Source of the DNA: Nocardia aurantia
GTDB taxonomy: Bacteria; Actinomycetota; Actinomycetes; Mycobacteriales; Mycobacteriaceae
Reading direction: 5' to 3'
Assembly: GCF_009604425.1 (NCBI RefSeq)
Contig: NZ_WEGI01000006.1
Span: forward strand, 248,001 to 312,000
DNA: 64,000 nt
Part shown: piece after piece, positions 49,393 through 58,800 of the stretch
Position numbering within the stretch: the first letter of the stretch is position 1
How the letters are laid out: every line of letters starts with the position of its first letter
The notes under the pieces: model-generated
What the model was told of the DNA's origin: nothing
Databases searched by the model: none
What the model saw: only the letters and a program-made list of their open reading frames with translations
Made by a program: the position numbers and the translations under genes

Positions 49393-50718
49393 TCACAACG
49401 ATGTCGGGCCGCGCTGCTGTGCCTGCTTGTAGACGGTGAGCATGTGGTTCAGGTGCCGCGACTGCCTCGGCTCGTCGCGGAAGGGCGCCAGCGCGGTTCG
49501 CAGGTGGTCGATCCGGCTGCGGTCCCGGATCAGCTCGCGCAGCGTGGCGGCCATGGCGTGGATCGACCCGTCGGTGGCACACGCCCCGCCGGCGGGCAGG
49601 GTTTCGGACAGGTCGGGGTCGCAGAAGAGGACCGGCAGCGTCGTGGCGACGGCCTCCAGCAGGACCATGCCCTGGGTGTCGCAGTCGGAGGTGAGGAGCA
49701 GCAGGTCGGCGGCGCGCATGGCGCGTAGGCACTCGGCCTGAGTGACCTCGCCGTGCAGTCGTACGCGGTCCCCCAGGCGGTCTTGTGCGATCACCGCGCG
49801 GGCCCGGTCCAGTAGCGGCCCGGTGCCGTAGAGGTCCAGCACGCAGTCGGCGGTCAGGCGCACCAGTTCGATCGCCTCCAGGGGACGCTTCTCCGCGGAC
49901 AAGCGGCCGCACCACACCATCCGCAGTGGCCCGGCCGGTGCGGGATCGGTTCTGCGCGTGGCATTCTCGTTGTCGTCCCGCGCGCCGCCGAGGATCCCGT
50001 CCAGTAGTTCGTCGGATATACCGTTGGACACCACATCGATCGGGGTCCGGACGCCGTGGCGTGACAGTCGCGTGGCGAAGTGCCGCGAGGGCGCGACGAC
50101 CCGATCGGCGGCCGCGGCGTGCGCGAGCAGCGGGCGCCAGGCGAGGCGGGTGGTACGGCCGATACCCAGGCCACGTGGCACGGCAGGGCCGGGTAGGTAG
50201 TGGCCGTGCAGCAAGCGCATCGTCAGCGCGCTGAAATACGGTGCGGGTGAATACTTTTCGATGACCGTATCGTCGCGGCTCTGGAGCGTCTGCACGAGGG
50301 GAAGACCGTGCCGCCGCGCCGCGCGCACCGCGGCGACGCCGCAGCCGTAGGTGGTCAGCGCGTGGACGACATCGACCGGCGCTCCGGCGGTGAAGGCGGC
50401 GTCGATCGTGCGTGTGACGGCGCGGGTGGGCAGCACGATCGGAAGGCCGTTGGCCATCGAGAAGGGCTGGGCTCGCAACCGCACGACATCCGGAACGCCG
50501 GTGCCGTTCACGGGATCCACGGGTCGCCGGATGTCGGCGCCGGTAGCATCCGCCGTCTCGGCGCCTCCCGAATTCGTTGCGGGAGGGCAGAATACGGTCA
50601 CCCGGTGACCGGCGTTCCGCAGGCCGGCGGACAGGGCGCGCAGGGCGGTCTGCGCACCGCCGAGGGTGTCCGGATGGAAGTCGCTGAACAGGGCGATGTG
50701 CACGGGATCCGCGCTCAC
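49393..50718 (-). CDS. GT4-type glycosyltransferase
   Basis: 441 residues from GTG 50718, which overlaps the stop of the GT1 gene. The N-terminal GT-B domain begins HIALFSDFHPDTLGGAQTAL. The C-terminal nucleotide-sugar domain has RMVWCGRLSAEKRPLEAIEL, DLYGTGPLLDRARAVI and SDCDTQGMVLLEAVATTLPV. The latter is an EX7E motif with Asp for the first Glu. It transfers a sugar from a nucleotide donor with retention. As the last gene of the PKS operon it probably adds a sugar to the polyketide or lipid product. Confidence 0.85.
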   Translation of the reverse strand: MSADPVHIALFSDFHPDTLGGAQTALRALSAGLRNAGHRVTVFCPPATNSGGAETADATGADIRRPVDPVNGTGVPDVVRLRAQPFSMANGLPIVLPTRAVTRTIDAAFTAGAPVDVVHALTTYGCGVAAVRAARRHGLPLVQTLQSRDDTVIEKYSPAPYFSALTMRLLHGHYLPGPAVPRGLGIGRTTRLAWRPLLAHAAAADRVVAPSRHFATRLSRHGVRTPIDVVSNGISDELLDGILGGARDDNENATRRTDPAPAGPLRMVWCGRLSAEKRPLEAIELVRLTADCVLDLYGTGPLLDRARAVIAQDRLGDRVRLHGEVTQAECLRAMRAADLLLLTSDCDTQGMVLLEAVATTLPVLFCDPDLSETLPAGGACATDGSIHAMAATLRELIRDRSRIDHLRTALAPFRDEPRQSRHLNHMLTVYKQAQQRGPTSL

Positions 50719-52004
50719 ACCGTCGCGGCGACGACGAGGCGTTCGATCGTGTCGGCCGCGGCGCCGACTCCGTTCTCGGCGGCGGCGAGGGCGCCGAGTT
50801 CGGCCGCGCGGGTGACGGATTCGGGTGACAGGGCGCGAACGAGGGCGCGGTGCAGGCGATCCTCGGTCAGGCGCGGGTACGGGAAGTCGTCGCCGATGCC
50901 GAGCGCGGAAATGCGCCAGCCGTAGAAGAACTGGTCGCTGTGCACGCCGATCACCACTGCGGGCAGGCCCGCTCTCAGCACGTCCTGGGTGTTGCCGCTG
51001 CCGCCGTGGTGGACGACGGCGCGACAGCGCGGCAGCACCCGGTCGTAATCGAATGATCTCACCAGGTGGACGCGCCGGTCGTGGCCGGTGCCGTAGGGCA
51101 GGTCGTCGCCGCGCAGGGTGACCAGAGCCCGGGCGTCGAGCCGGCGGCACACCGCGGCGATCAGTTCGGTGCAGGCGGCCGGGTCGAGGACCGGCATGCC
51201 GGTCATGCAGAAGTAGATCGGCGATTCGCCCTCGTCCAGCCAGTCCGTCAGCGCCGGATCGAGGGACTGCTCGCCCCAGGCGGCGCGCAATCGTTCGGGC
51301 ATGATCGGGGCGCCGACCACCGTCGAACGGTCCGGCCAGTCTGCAGGTTTCGGCAGCAGGATCGGACTGACCATGTGCACCAACGGGATCGAGTCGTCGC
51401 GCAGTCTGCGGAAGGGATTGCGGGGGCCGCCGGGCAGGCCGTTCAATTCCCGCATCCGGCGATCGACCCGCCGGTACGCGAGGCCGTAGGCGGTCTCGAA
51501 ACCGGTGTAGCTGGCCCGCCGCAGCCACCGTGGCGACACCATCCGCTTGACCATGAACGACGACGGGAACTCGGCGGTCCGCTCGAGCGGGTACGGCAGG
51601 CAGCCGACCACGGTCTGCCCGGTCTTCTCCCGGCGCTCCATCGCCCACGGCAGCGTCGACGCGCAGGTGACGATCGCGTCCGCCGAATCGCATGCGGCGC
51701 TGAGGACTTCGTGGATCTGCTCGCCGCGCTCGCCCGCGATGATCCGCACCGTGTCCCGCATGATCTTCACGAAGGGCAGGGTCTTGCCGGACGACAGCGC
51801 ACGTTTGGCGGCGGGCGTCTCCAGCAGTTCCGCCGAGTTGAACGGGATGACGTGCGGTTCGAAACCCGCGCGCCGCACCACCTCCGCGTAGTTCTCGGTC
51901 GCGGTGATCGCCACATCGTGCCCGCGGGAACGGAATTCGTCGGCCAGCGCCAGATACGGCTGGTGGTCGCCGCGGGTTCCCGCCGTCAACAACGTGATTC
52001 GCAT
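50715..52004 (-). CDS. GT1-type (MGT/UGT-like) glycosyltransferase
   Basis: 429 residues from ATG 52004. The N-terminus RITLLTAGTRGDHQPYLALA and the C-terminal donor site CRAVVHHGGSGNTQDVLRAG then VVIGVHSDQFFYGWRI are typical of GT1 sterol, macrolide and lipid glycosyltransferases (HHGG-G-T, D-Q pair). It is an inverting enzyme using UDP- or TDP-sugar. It is 24 bases after the alpha/beta-hydrolase gene and coupled to the GT4 gene, so two sugars may be added in turn. Confidence 0.88.
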   Translation of the reverse strand: MRITLLTAGTRGDHQPYLALADEFRSRGHDVAITATENYAEVVRRAGFEPHVIPFNSAELLETPAAKRALSSGKTLPFVKIMRDTVRIIAGERGEQIHEVLSAACDSADAIVTCASTLPWAMERREKTGQTVVGCLPYPLERTAEFPSSFMVKRMVSPRWLRRASYTGFETAYGLAYRRVDRRMRELNGLPGGPRNPFRRLRDDSIPLVHMVSPILLPKPADWPDRSTVVGAPIMPERLRAAWGEQSLDPALTDWLDEGESPIYFCMTGMPVLDPAACTELIAAVCRRLDARALVTLRGDDLPYGTGHDRRVHLVRSFDYDRVLPRCRAVVHHGGSGNTQDVLRAGLPAVVIGVHSDQFFYGWRISALGIGDDFPYPRLTEDRLHRALVRALSPESVTRAAELGALAAAENGVGAAADTIERLVVAATV

Positions 52005-52028
52005 GCTGTCGTCCTCCGGTTGTGCGGT

Positions 52029-53090
52029 CTAAGCCCGTCGCGCCGAGATCTCGTCGAGGAAATCGAGGAGATGCCCGAACACGTCCAGCGCCGCGCCCCG
52101 GCCGATGAAGGTGTCCAGGTGGCCGTAGGACGGGATCTCGACGTAGCGGGCGTCGACGCCGGGGGCACGGGCCGCGAGTACGTCGCGACACAGTCTGTTC
52201 GAATCCTGCCAGGCCTCGTTGCGGCTGCCCGACAGCAACAGCACGGGGCAGTCGATCCGGTCGGCCTGGTCCAGGGCGTTCTCGGGCAGGTCACGGTACC
52301 GCTCGTCCGTGTCGTTCCAGCGGACCGCGGCGTGTGCCAACTCCATCTGCCGCAGATGCGGCAGCACCGACAGCGGGATCGGGCCGAACAGGTCGGCCAG
52401 CCGGTCGTGGGTGCGTGGATGCAGATGATCGTGTTCGAACAGCCGCACGCCCATCCCCCAGCCGTGGTGCACCATCCGGCAGGTCGGATCCGGGCAGTCG
52501 CCCTTGCGGGTGAGCGCGGCGTAGAGCAGCGTGCGGCGCGACCAGAGCCCGACCTTGCGGAAGTCGGAGTCGAGGTGGTGCACCCGGGAGGCCAGCAGTT
52601 CGCTGCCGAGCAACACCCGCAGCCGGACCGCGTTGCCGACCTTCGGGGTCAGGAACACGCCCTGCGCCACCACGCCCGCCAGGCCGGGCAGCCGGCCTGC
52701 GGTGAGGCTCAGCGCCAGCGCCAGCGCGCCGACGCAGTGCGCGACCACGAACAGCGGACGGTCGCCGATCCGGGCCCGGATCTGCGCGACCGCGTCCGGA
52801 ATGTCGTAGAGCGCGACATCGTCGAAGGTGTAGGGGTCGCCGAATTCGTTGTAGCGCAACCGGCTACTGCCCCGCCAGTCGAGCAGCCACGGCTGGTATC
52901 CGGCGTCGGCGAGCACGTCGGTGACATTGCGGATCTCGTCGAGCGCGAACATCTCCGAGGACACCCCGTGACCGTGCACGAGCAGGACGGCGGGGCCGTC
53001 GCCGCTCATCCGGCGCAGTTCGAGGTCGAGGCCGTCGGCTGTCCGGAACGGAATCAGCTCGGCGACAGTTGCTTTCGTAACGGCATTCAT
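52029..53090 (-). CDS. Alpha/beta hydrolase with Cys nucleophile
   Basis: 353 residues. The oxyanion strand AVLLVHGHGVSSEMF and the elbow PLFVVAHCVGALALALSL define the fold. The Ser of the GxSxG elbow is Cys (codon 52734-52736), and the first Gly is Ala. A C-terminal IPSYGHLDTFIG supplies the His, and an Asp precedes it in VLLLSGSRNEAW-like text. Cys nucleophiles occur in PHA synthases, which transfer acyl chains from CoA or ACP thioesters. Here a transferase or thioesterase role in releasing the PKS product is attractive. The ATG overlaps the reductase stop (ATGA). Confidence 0.82.
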   Translation of the reverse strand: MNAVTKATVAELIPFRTADGLDLELRRMSGDGPAVLLVHGHGVSSEMFALDEIRNVTDVLADAGYQPWLLDWRGSSRLRYNEFGDPYTFDDVALYDIPDAVAQIRARIGDRPLFVVAHCVGALALALSLTAGRLPGLAGVVAQGVFLTPKVGNAVRLRVLLGSELLASRVHHLDSDFRKVGLWSRRTLLYAALTRKGDCPDPTCRMVHHGWGMGVRLFEHDHLHPRTHDRLADLFGPIPLSVLPHLRQMELAHAAVRWNDTDERYRDLPENALDQADRIDCPVLLLSGSRNEAWQDSNRLCRDVLAARAPGVDARYVEIPSYGHLDTFIGRGAALDVFGHLLDFLDEISARRA

Positions 53091-55837
53091 CGGCGGGGCT
53101 CCTTGCGGGTGAGCGCGCGGCGCAGGTCCAGCAGATCGATCCCGGCCCGCAGCAGCGGTTCCGCGACACCCTTACCGAGCTGGCCGCCGAACCAGCTGAG
53201 CCACAACAGTTTCGCGAGTCGCTGTTGCCGCTCGGGCAGCCGCGGGTCGACCCGGATGCCGTCGACCTGATCGGCCAGGTAGGTGTCGGTGGGCACGGCG
53301 ACGCGGCCGGTGTAGGCGACTTCGGTTTCGGCCGTGCCGATCTCGATGTCGATGGTGCCGAGTTGCCGGACCAGGCCGCGACCGGCGGCGGCGAACTTGT
53401 GGCCGCGCAATCGGTATCGCTGCGGCGGATCACCGAGGGTGAGTTCGTATCGCATCAGCGGATGCCGCGATTCGTGCCGTAGCGGAGTGCCCTCGTGCGG
53501 CCGGACCGTGGCCTGTCCGGTCACCGGTAGCGGCGCGTCGTGCAGTGCGGCACAGTCGATTTCACCGGTGATGTCGACGGTGCGGGTGGTGACCATCTGT
53601 GCGGAGTTGGCGATCGACAGCGTCAGACGCAGCGTGCAGGGGTATTCGGCGGTCTCCCCTACCGGAGTCACTGTGCCGGTCAGGGTTTCGCGGAATTGCA
53701 GATACGGGGTGTCCGATGGTGCGGCGACGGCCGCCAGGGCGGCCGACATGCGCCCGCGCGCCTGCGAACCGGTCACCGGGGCCGGGATTCCCCGGGCCGC
53801 GGCGAAGGCGTCAGTGCGCGTGGTGGCGGCCGGTGGGGCGGTCATCATCGCGGCGAGTTGCCGCCGGGCGACACGGCTCTGGAGGACCTGCGCCAGCGGT
53901 TCCAGTTCGGGTAGCCCTTCCGCCCGAATGGCTCGGACCACGTCGTCGCACCACTGCTCCCAGTGCTGGACGCGAACGCCCATGCCGCCCAGTGTGGTTT
54001 CGGCGATCAGGCGATCGAGTGACATCGGTTCGCCGCTGAGATGGTAGGTATGCCCCCACGCCGCGGGGGTGAGGACGATCTCCGTGATCACCCGGCTGAC
54101 CCAGTCCACGGGCGCCGCGTTCAGATACCGAAATCCGGGTGCGGTGCGAAAACGCATGAGCGCCGCGGTGATTCCGGAGTTGAGGTCGCGCGGATTGTGC
54201 GCCCCGGTCTCCGGGTGACTGCCGATCCCGCCCGGGCGCAGGACCGTCGCGGTGAGGCCGTGGTCGCGCGCGCGACGGAGGGCCGTCTCGGCGGCCCACT
54301 TGGAGCGGTCGTAGCCGACGGTCAGCTCCGCGACGTTGGCGATCGGATCATCCTCGCCGAGCGTGGCGGCGTCGGAGCCGTTGAACACCGCGAGCGAGGA
54401 CACGTGGTGCAGTGGTTTCGGCCGTCCGGTGCAGGCCAATTCGGCCAGGTTCAGCGGACCGTGCACGTTGGTGCGGCGCAGCGAGGGGTAGCCACGCAGG
54501 AAGTCCACTGCCGCACCCGCATTGACGATCGAATCCACGTCCGCGGCGAGGCTTTCCCATCGCTGCCCGGGCAGTCCCAGCCGCGGTGACCGGAGATCAC
54601 CCGCGACCGCTGTCACCCGCCGCGCCACCTCCCGCGACCACGGGAGCGCGAAACCGCGCACAGCCTGTTCGAGGCGCGCCGCGGCGGCCGCGTCGTCGGC
54701 GGCCCGCACCAGGCACACGACATGAGCGTCGCTGTGCCGCAACAGATCCAGCAGCACATGGCTGCCGAGAAAACCGGTCGGTCCGGTGAGCAGAATGCAC
54801 TGCGGCGCAACCATATCCGGCCGACCGACCAACGGCAGGCGATCGGCCGCCGCGAGATCCGCGAACATCAACGCGATCTCGTCGGTATCGGCATCGATCG
54901 CCGCACGGCCGGGCAGCACACCCTCTGCGCGCACCACCGAGCCTGGGCCGGTCGGCTCCGGCGCCTTTCCGGCGCCGGGCGTCGATCCGCCGGAACCCGG
55001 GACCACAGTAGTGGCAGCGCGACCATCAGACGTCACGGAATCAACTGTCTCCGAAACATTTCCATCGGTTGCTTCATCGCGGGTGGCGAGCCAGCGGCGG
55101 GCCAGGCGACGGGGGCGAGCGTCGAAGAACACCGTGTCGAGGTCCAGGTCGACGTGCAGTTCGCGGGACACCGCGGCGACGAATTCGACTGCGGCGACCG
55201 AGGTTCCGCCCGCGTCGAAGAAGTCGGTGCCGGGGTCGATGGGGGTCGGGGTGAATCGGTTGGCGATCACGGTGATCGCCGCGCCGAGTGCCTCGAGGTC
55301 TGCGACAGCATCGGTGTCCACCCGTGCGGTCGCGGGACCGGTGGCCGAGTACGCCTGCATATCACCGACACTCGGAGGATCGGATATGGCCTCGACGCTC
55401 CGCCGTGCGGTTACAGCATCAGGCACGGCCTCCGAGTCCGGTCGTGTTGTGGTGGCATCGGACACGGAACCAGGGCTCGTTCGCGCGGTTGCGGCACCGG
55501 ACGCGATCTCGACGCCCGGCCGCTCCGTTACGCCATCGGATGCGACCTCAGCGCCCAGTCGCCCGGTCACGCCATCGGATACGACCTCACCGCCCAGTCG
55601 CCCGGCCACGCCATCGGATACGACCTCACCGCCCAGTCGCCCGGCCACGCCATCAGACACGACCTCACCGCCCAGTCGCCCAGGCACGGCATCGGTACCG
55701 TTCGGGTCCGGCCGCGGCTCGTGGCCGGTCCGGGCGAGAAGCGCTGCTACGTCTAGGCCGGAAGTGCCCGCGTCCAGTGCCTCGCCGCGGCTGCGGCGGT
55801 CCACCGACGAGTTGCGGACGGCGTTGGTTTCAGTCAT
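53087..55837 (-). CDS. ACP / thioester-reductase protein with repetitive N-terminus and extra C-terminal domain
   Basis: 916 residues. Residues 45-155 are degenerate 13-residue repeats (GRLGGEVVSDGVA). A carrier domain follows, with phosphopantetheine Ser in DFFDAGGTSVAAVEFVAAV (Ser about 213). After a low-complexity linker comes a thioester-reductase NAD(P) domain: LLTGPTGFLGSHVLLDLL near 348, SSLAVFNGSD (Ser) and GYDRSKWAAETALRRA (Tyr/Lys). The last 220 residues (LQFRETLTGTVTPVGETAE, then LMRYELTLGDPPQRYRLRG) are a beta-rich domain I cannot name. It would release an acyl-ACP as aldehyde or alcohol. Its ATG overlaps the PKS stop. Confidence 0.83.
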   Translation of the reverse strand: MTETNAVRNSSVDRRSRGEALDAGTSGLDVAALLARTGHEPRPDPNGTDAVPGRLGGEVVSDGVAGRLGGEVVSDGVAGRLGGEVVSDGVTGRLGAEVASDGVTERPGVEIASGAATARTSPGSVSDATTTRPDSEAVPDAVTARRSVEAISDPPSVGDMQAYSATGPATARVDTDAVADLEALGAAITVIANRFTPTPIDPGTDFFDAGGTSVAAVEFVAAVSRELHVDLDLDTVFFDARPRRLARRWLATRDEATDGNVSETVDSVTSDGRAATTVVPGSGGSTPGAGKAPEPTGPGSVVRAEGVLPGRAAIDADTDEIALMFADLAAADRLPLVGRPDMVAPQCILLTGPTGFLGSHVLLDLLRHSDAHVVCLVRAADDAAAAARLEQAVRGFALPWSREVARRVTAVAGDLRSPRLGLPGQRWESLAADVDSIVNAGAAVDFLRGYPSLRRTNVHGPLNLAELACTGRPKPLHHVSSLAVFNGSDAATLGEDDPIANVAELTVGYDRSKWAAETALRRARDHGLTATVLRPGGIGSHPETGAHNPRDLNSGITAALMRFRTAPGFRYLNAAPVDWVSRVITEIVLTPAAWGHTYHLSGEPMSLDRLIAETTLGGMGVRVQHWEQWCDDVVRAIRAEGLPELEPLAQVLQSRVARRQLAAMMTAPPAATTRTDAFAAARGIPAPVTGSQARGRMSAALAAVAAPSDTPYLQFRETLTGTVTPVGETAEYPCTLRLTLSIANSAQMVTTRTVDITGEIDCAALHDAPLPVTGQATVRPHEGTPLRHESRHPLMRYELTLGDPPQRYRLRGHKFAAAGRGLVRQLGTIDIEIGTAETEVAYTGRVAVPTDTYLADQVDGIRVDPRLPERQQRLAKLLWLSWFGGQLGKGVAEPLLRAGIDLLDLRRALTRKEPRR
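55529..55684. repeat. Tandem 39-bp repeat, four units, in the reductase gene
   Basis: Units start at 55529, 55568, 55607 and 55646; the last three are nearly identical (CACGCCATCGGATACGACCT at the start of each). The period of 39 keeps the frame and encodes GRLGGEVVSDGVA. Older diverged units extend to about 55380. There are no spacers, so this is not a CRISPR array. Confidence 0.85.
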
Positions 55838-58800
55838 CGGGTCTCCGCGTCGTCACCCGAAGTTCGTGACCCACCCTCGTGCCGAAACTGCCGCCCGGCC
55901 TCCTGTCGGATCTCCTGCCCACCGTCGTCTGGGCTCGGGCGCATACCGTCGTCCGAGATGGGCTGCCCGCCGTCGTACAGGATTCGCTGCCGGCCGTCCT
56001 GCGGGATTCCCGGCCCACCATCCTGCGCGGTTCCCGGCCCACCACCCTGCGGGAATTCCAGCCCACCATCCTGCGGGATTCCCAGCCCACCATCCCGTGG
56101 GATTTCCGGCCCGCTGTGCTGAGGGGGCGGGGTGCGGCCGGGGTCGGGGGGTGACCAGGATCGGTACTCGCGCAGCCGGTCCGGGGTTGTGGTGACCGTG
56201 GCCGGATGGCCGTCGGTGACCGTGGCGCCGAGGTTCGCGGCCAGGCGGCGGGCCGGTTCGTTGCGCGGGGTGTGGTCGACCGTGAGGTGGATCGTGGTGG
56301 CGCCCAGGGCTTCGGCGCGGTCGGCCAGCCAGGTCAGCAGGCGTTCCTCGACGCCTCGGCCCAGGACGCGGCAGCTGAGGTGCCAGGCGCGCAGGTGCAG
56401 AACGTCGTCTTCGGGGTCCAGGGCCAGGACCGAGATCAGGCCGTATTCGCCGAAACGGTCTCGGGCCGTGGCGGTCCAGATCTCGGCGGCTTCGAAGGCG
56501 GTGTCGCGGTTGTCCGTCAGGGTGAACTGGTTGGTGCGGCGGGTCAGTTGGCGGGCCCGTTCGGTGGTCTCCGTGGTCAGCGGGGTCACTTCGACCGCCA
56601 GGTGGAGGCTGTCCAGGAATTCGGCGAATTCCGTTGCGGCGCGGGCCCGGTCGCGGGCCCGCTCCTGGTGGTACCGGTCGGCGCGGTGACGGTCCTCGGG
56701 GGTGGTGGCGAGCGGCACCATCGGCCACAGTCTGTGCAGGAACGAGTCCAGTTCGGCGGCGGGCGGGCAGGTTACGGTGAGGACCTCGGGCAGGGCCGCT
56801 CGGATCCGGGCCACCTCGACGGGGTTGTCGTCCAGGCAGCAGAAGGTGTCGAGGCCGAGATTCAGTGTGGCGGCGATATGTTCGAGGCGGTCGGGTTTGG
56901 GTTCCCAGCCAGTCGACACCAGGGCGAAATCGTCGAAGCGCAGGGGACTTTCGGGGCGGTCGAGGACGGCTCGGACGGTGGTCTCGTCGTTGTTGGTCAG
57001 CAGGACCGGCAGGGTGCCCGCCGCGCGCCATTGCCGTAGGCGGCGCGCGAGTTCGGCTCGGGGGGCGTCGAATTCGACCGCGTCCGGGCCGATCTCGGCG
57101 GCGGTTCCGGTCCAGAGGGTGTCGTCGCCGTCGACGACGATCACCTTCGGTGGCGCCTCGCGCACCGCGCGGACGGTGTCGGCGAGGGTGAGGGCGACGG
57201 CGGCCTGGAATTCGACGGTGAACGGCAGGTGGGCCAGGACGTCGCTACGTTCGTCGAAGGGATCCGCCACCGGGTGGCGGTCGTGCCACCGGTGCGGGGC
57301 CAGCAGGGCCACGCCGGGGACATCGCGCAGGCCGTCGCTCACCCGGTTCTCCCAGTCGCGCAGGCGGTCCTGCGGATTCGCGGACGGGAGGATGCCGATG
57401 ATCACCGGTCGGTGGGTGCGGTCGATCACCGCGCGCACGGCCGCCGGGTAGTCCGCGGCGAGTTCGGTCAGTTGCTCGTCGGAGAGCGCGCCGTAGCGTT
57501 CCAGATCGGTGGCGCGCAGCAGGATCACGGCGAGGTCGGTGGACGGCTGGGCGAAGACGCCGGAAGGGTCTCGCAGGCAGGCCAGTACGTGGTGGTAGGG
57601 GGCCTCGGCGACGGTGATGGGCTCGGTGTCGTCGGTGGCGGCTCGCAGCAGTTCGGGGAGGCGGCCGGTGGCGAAGGTGGCGGCCAGACCGATGTGATGG
57701 CCCGGAAGATGAGGCGCCGCAGTGGTTCCGGTGATCGCGGGAACGGCCGGGTCGGCCACTGCGGCGGCGACGGCGGTCAGGTATTGCGCGCCGAAGGCGG
57801 TGCAGCTGTCCGCGTCGATGATGTCGCTGTTGTACAGGAACCAGATCCGGCCGGTGTCGGGAAGGACCGCGACCATCAGGTCGAGATCCGAGTAACCGGT
57901 GCTCACCGGGAGGATTTCGGCCGCGCCGGCCGGAGCGTCGGTGCGCAGGTAGTTGAAGTACACCTCGATCAGGGGGGCATTGTCGCGGTGCAGTCCGGCG
58001 GCGGCCAGCGCGGCGAGGGTGTCGCCGAATCCCGCGCCGGGGGCGAGCAGGCGGCGCAGCCGGTCGCCGGTGCGGCGCAGCACGTCCGAGACCAGGTCGC
58101 CGGGGTCGACGGCGGCCGGGAAGGGGACGGGGACACCGAAATAGCCGACCGCGTCGCGGGTGTCGGTGTGCATGCGGGTGTCGACCGGGACGGCGAGCGC
58201 GAAGTGGTGCGCCGACTGGCGGCGGGCCAGCAGGATCGAGAGGACGCCGAGGAACAGTGCCGCGGGGGTGATGCCGAGGTCGCGGGCCCGGTCGGCGACG
58301 CGGTCGGACAGTCCGGCGGGCAGTTCCAGCAGGGCCGATCCGGCGCGGTAGCTGCGTTGTTCCGGACGTGGTGCGGCCCAGGTCAATTCGAGGCGGCGGG
58401 CGTCGGCGAACGCGGTCCGCCAGGTGTCGTCGTGCTCAGGCCGGGCCGTCTGGGCGGCGACCAGTTGGTGCAGGTCACGGTTGGTGGCGGTGTCGTCGAG
58501 GCGGTGACCGGACAGGTCGGCGGCCAGTTCGCCGGCCACCTGCAGCATCGACCGCACGTCGCTCATGCTGTGATGTGCGCCGAAGATCACTGTGCGGCGG
58601 TCGTTTCCGCCGTCGATCAGTTCGAATCGCCACAGCGGCGCCACCGCCGGGTCGAAGGGTCGCGCCATCAGTTCCGCGAAGCGGCGCTCGATCACGGTGT
58701 CGTCGGCGGTGTCGAGTTCGGACCAGCGCAGCAGTGCGTCGCCGGGCTCGCGGTGGATCTCCAGTACCCGGCCGTGCTCCTCGTCGGGGCGGATCGCGGT

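Noticed and set aside
55529..55684. Possible CRISPR array
   Set aside because: The units are contiguous 39-mers without spacers, lie in frame inside a coding gene, and no cas gene is near.
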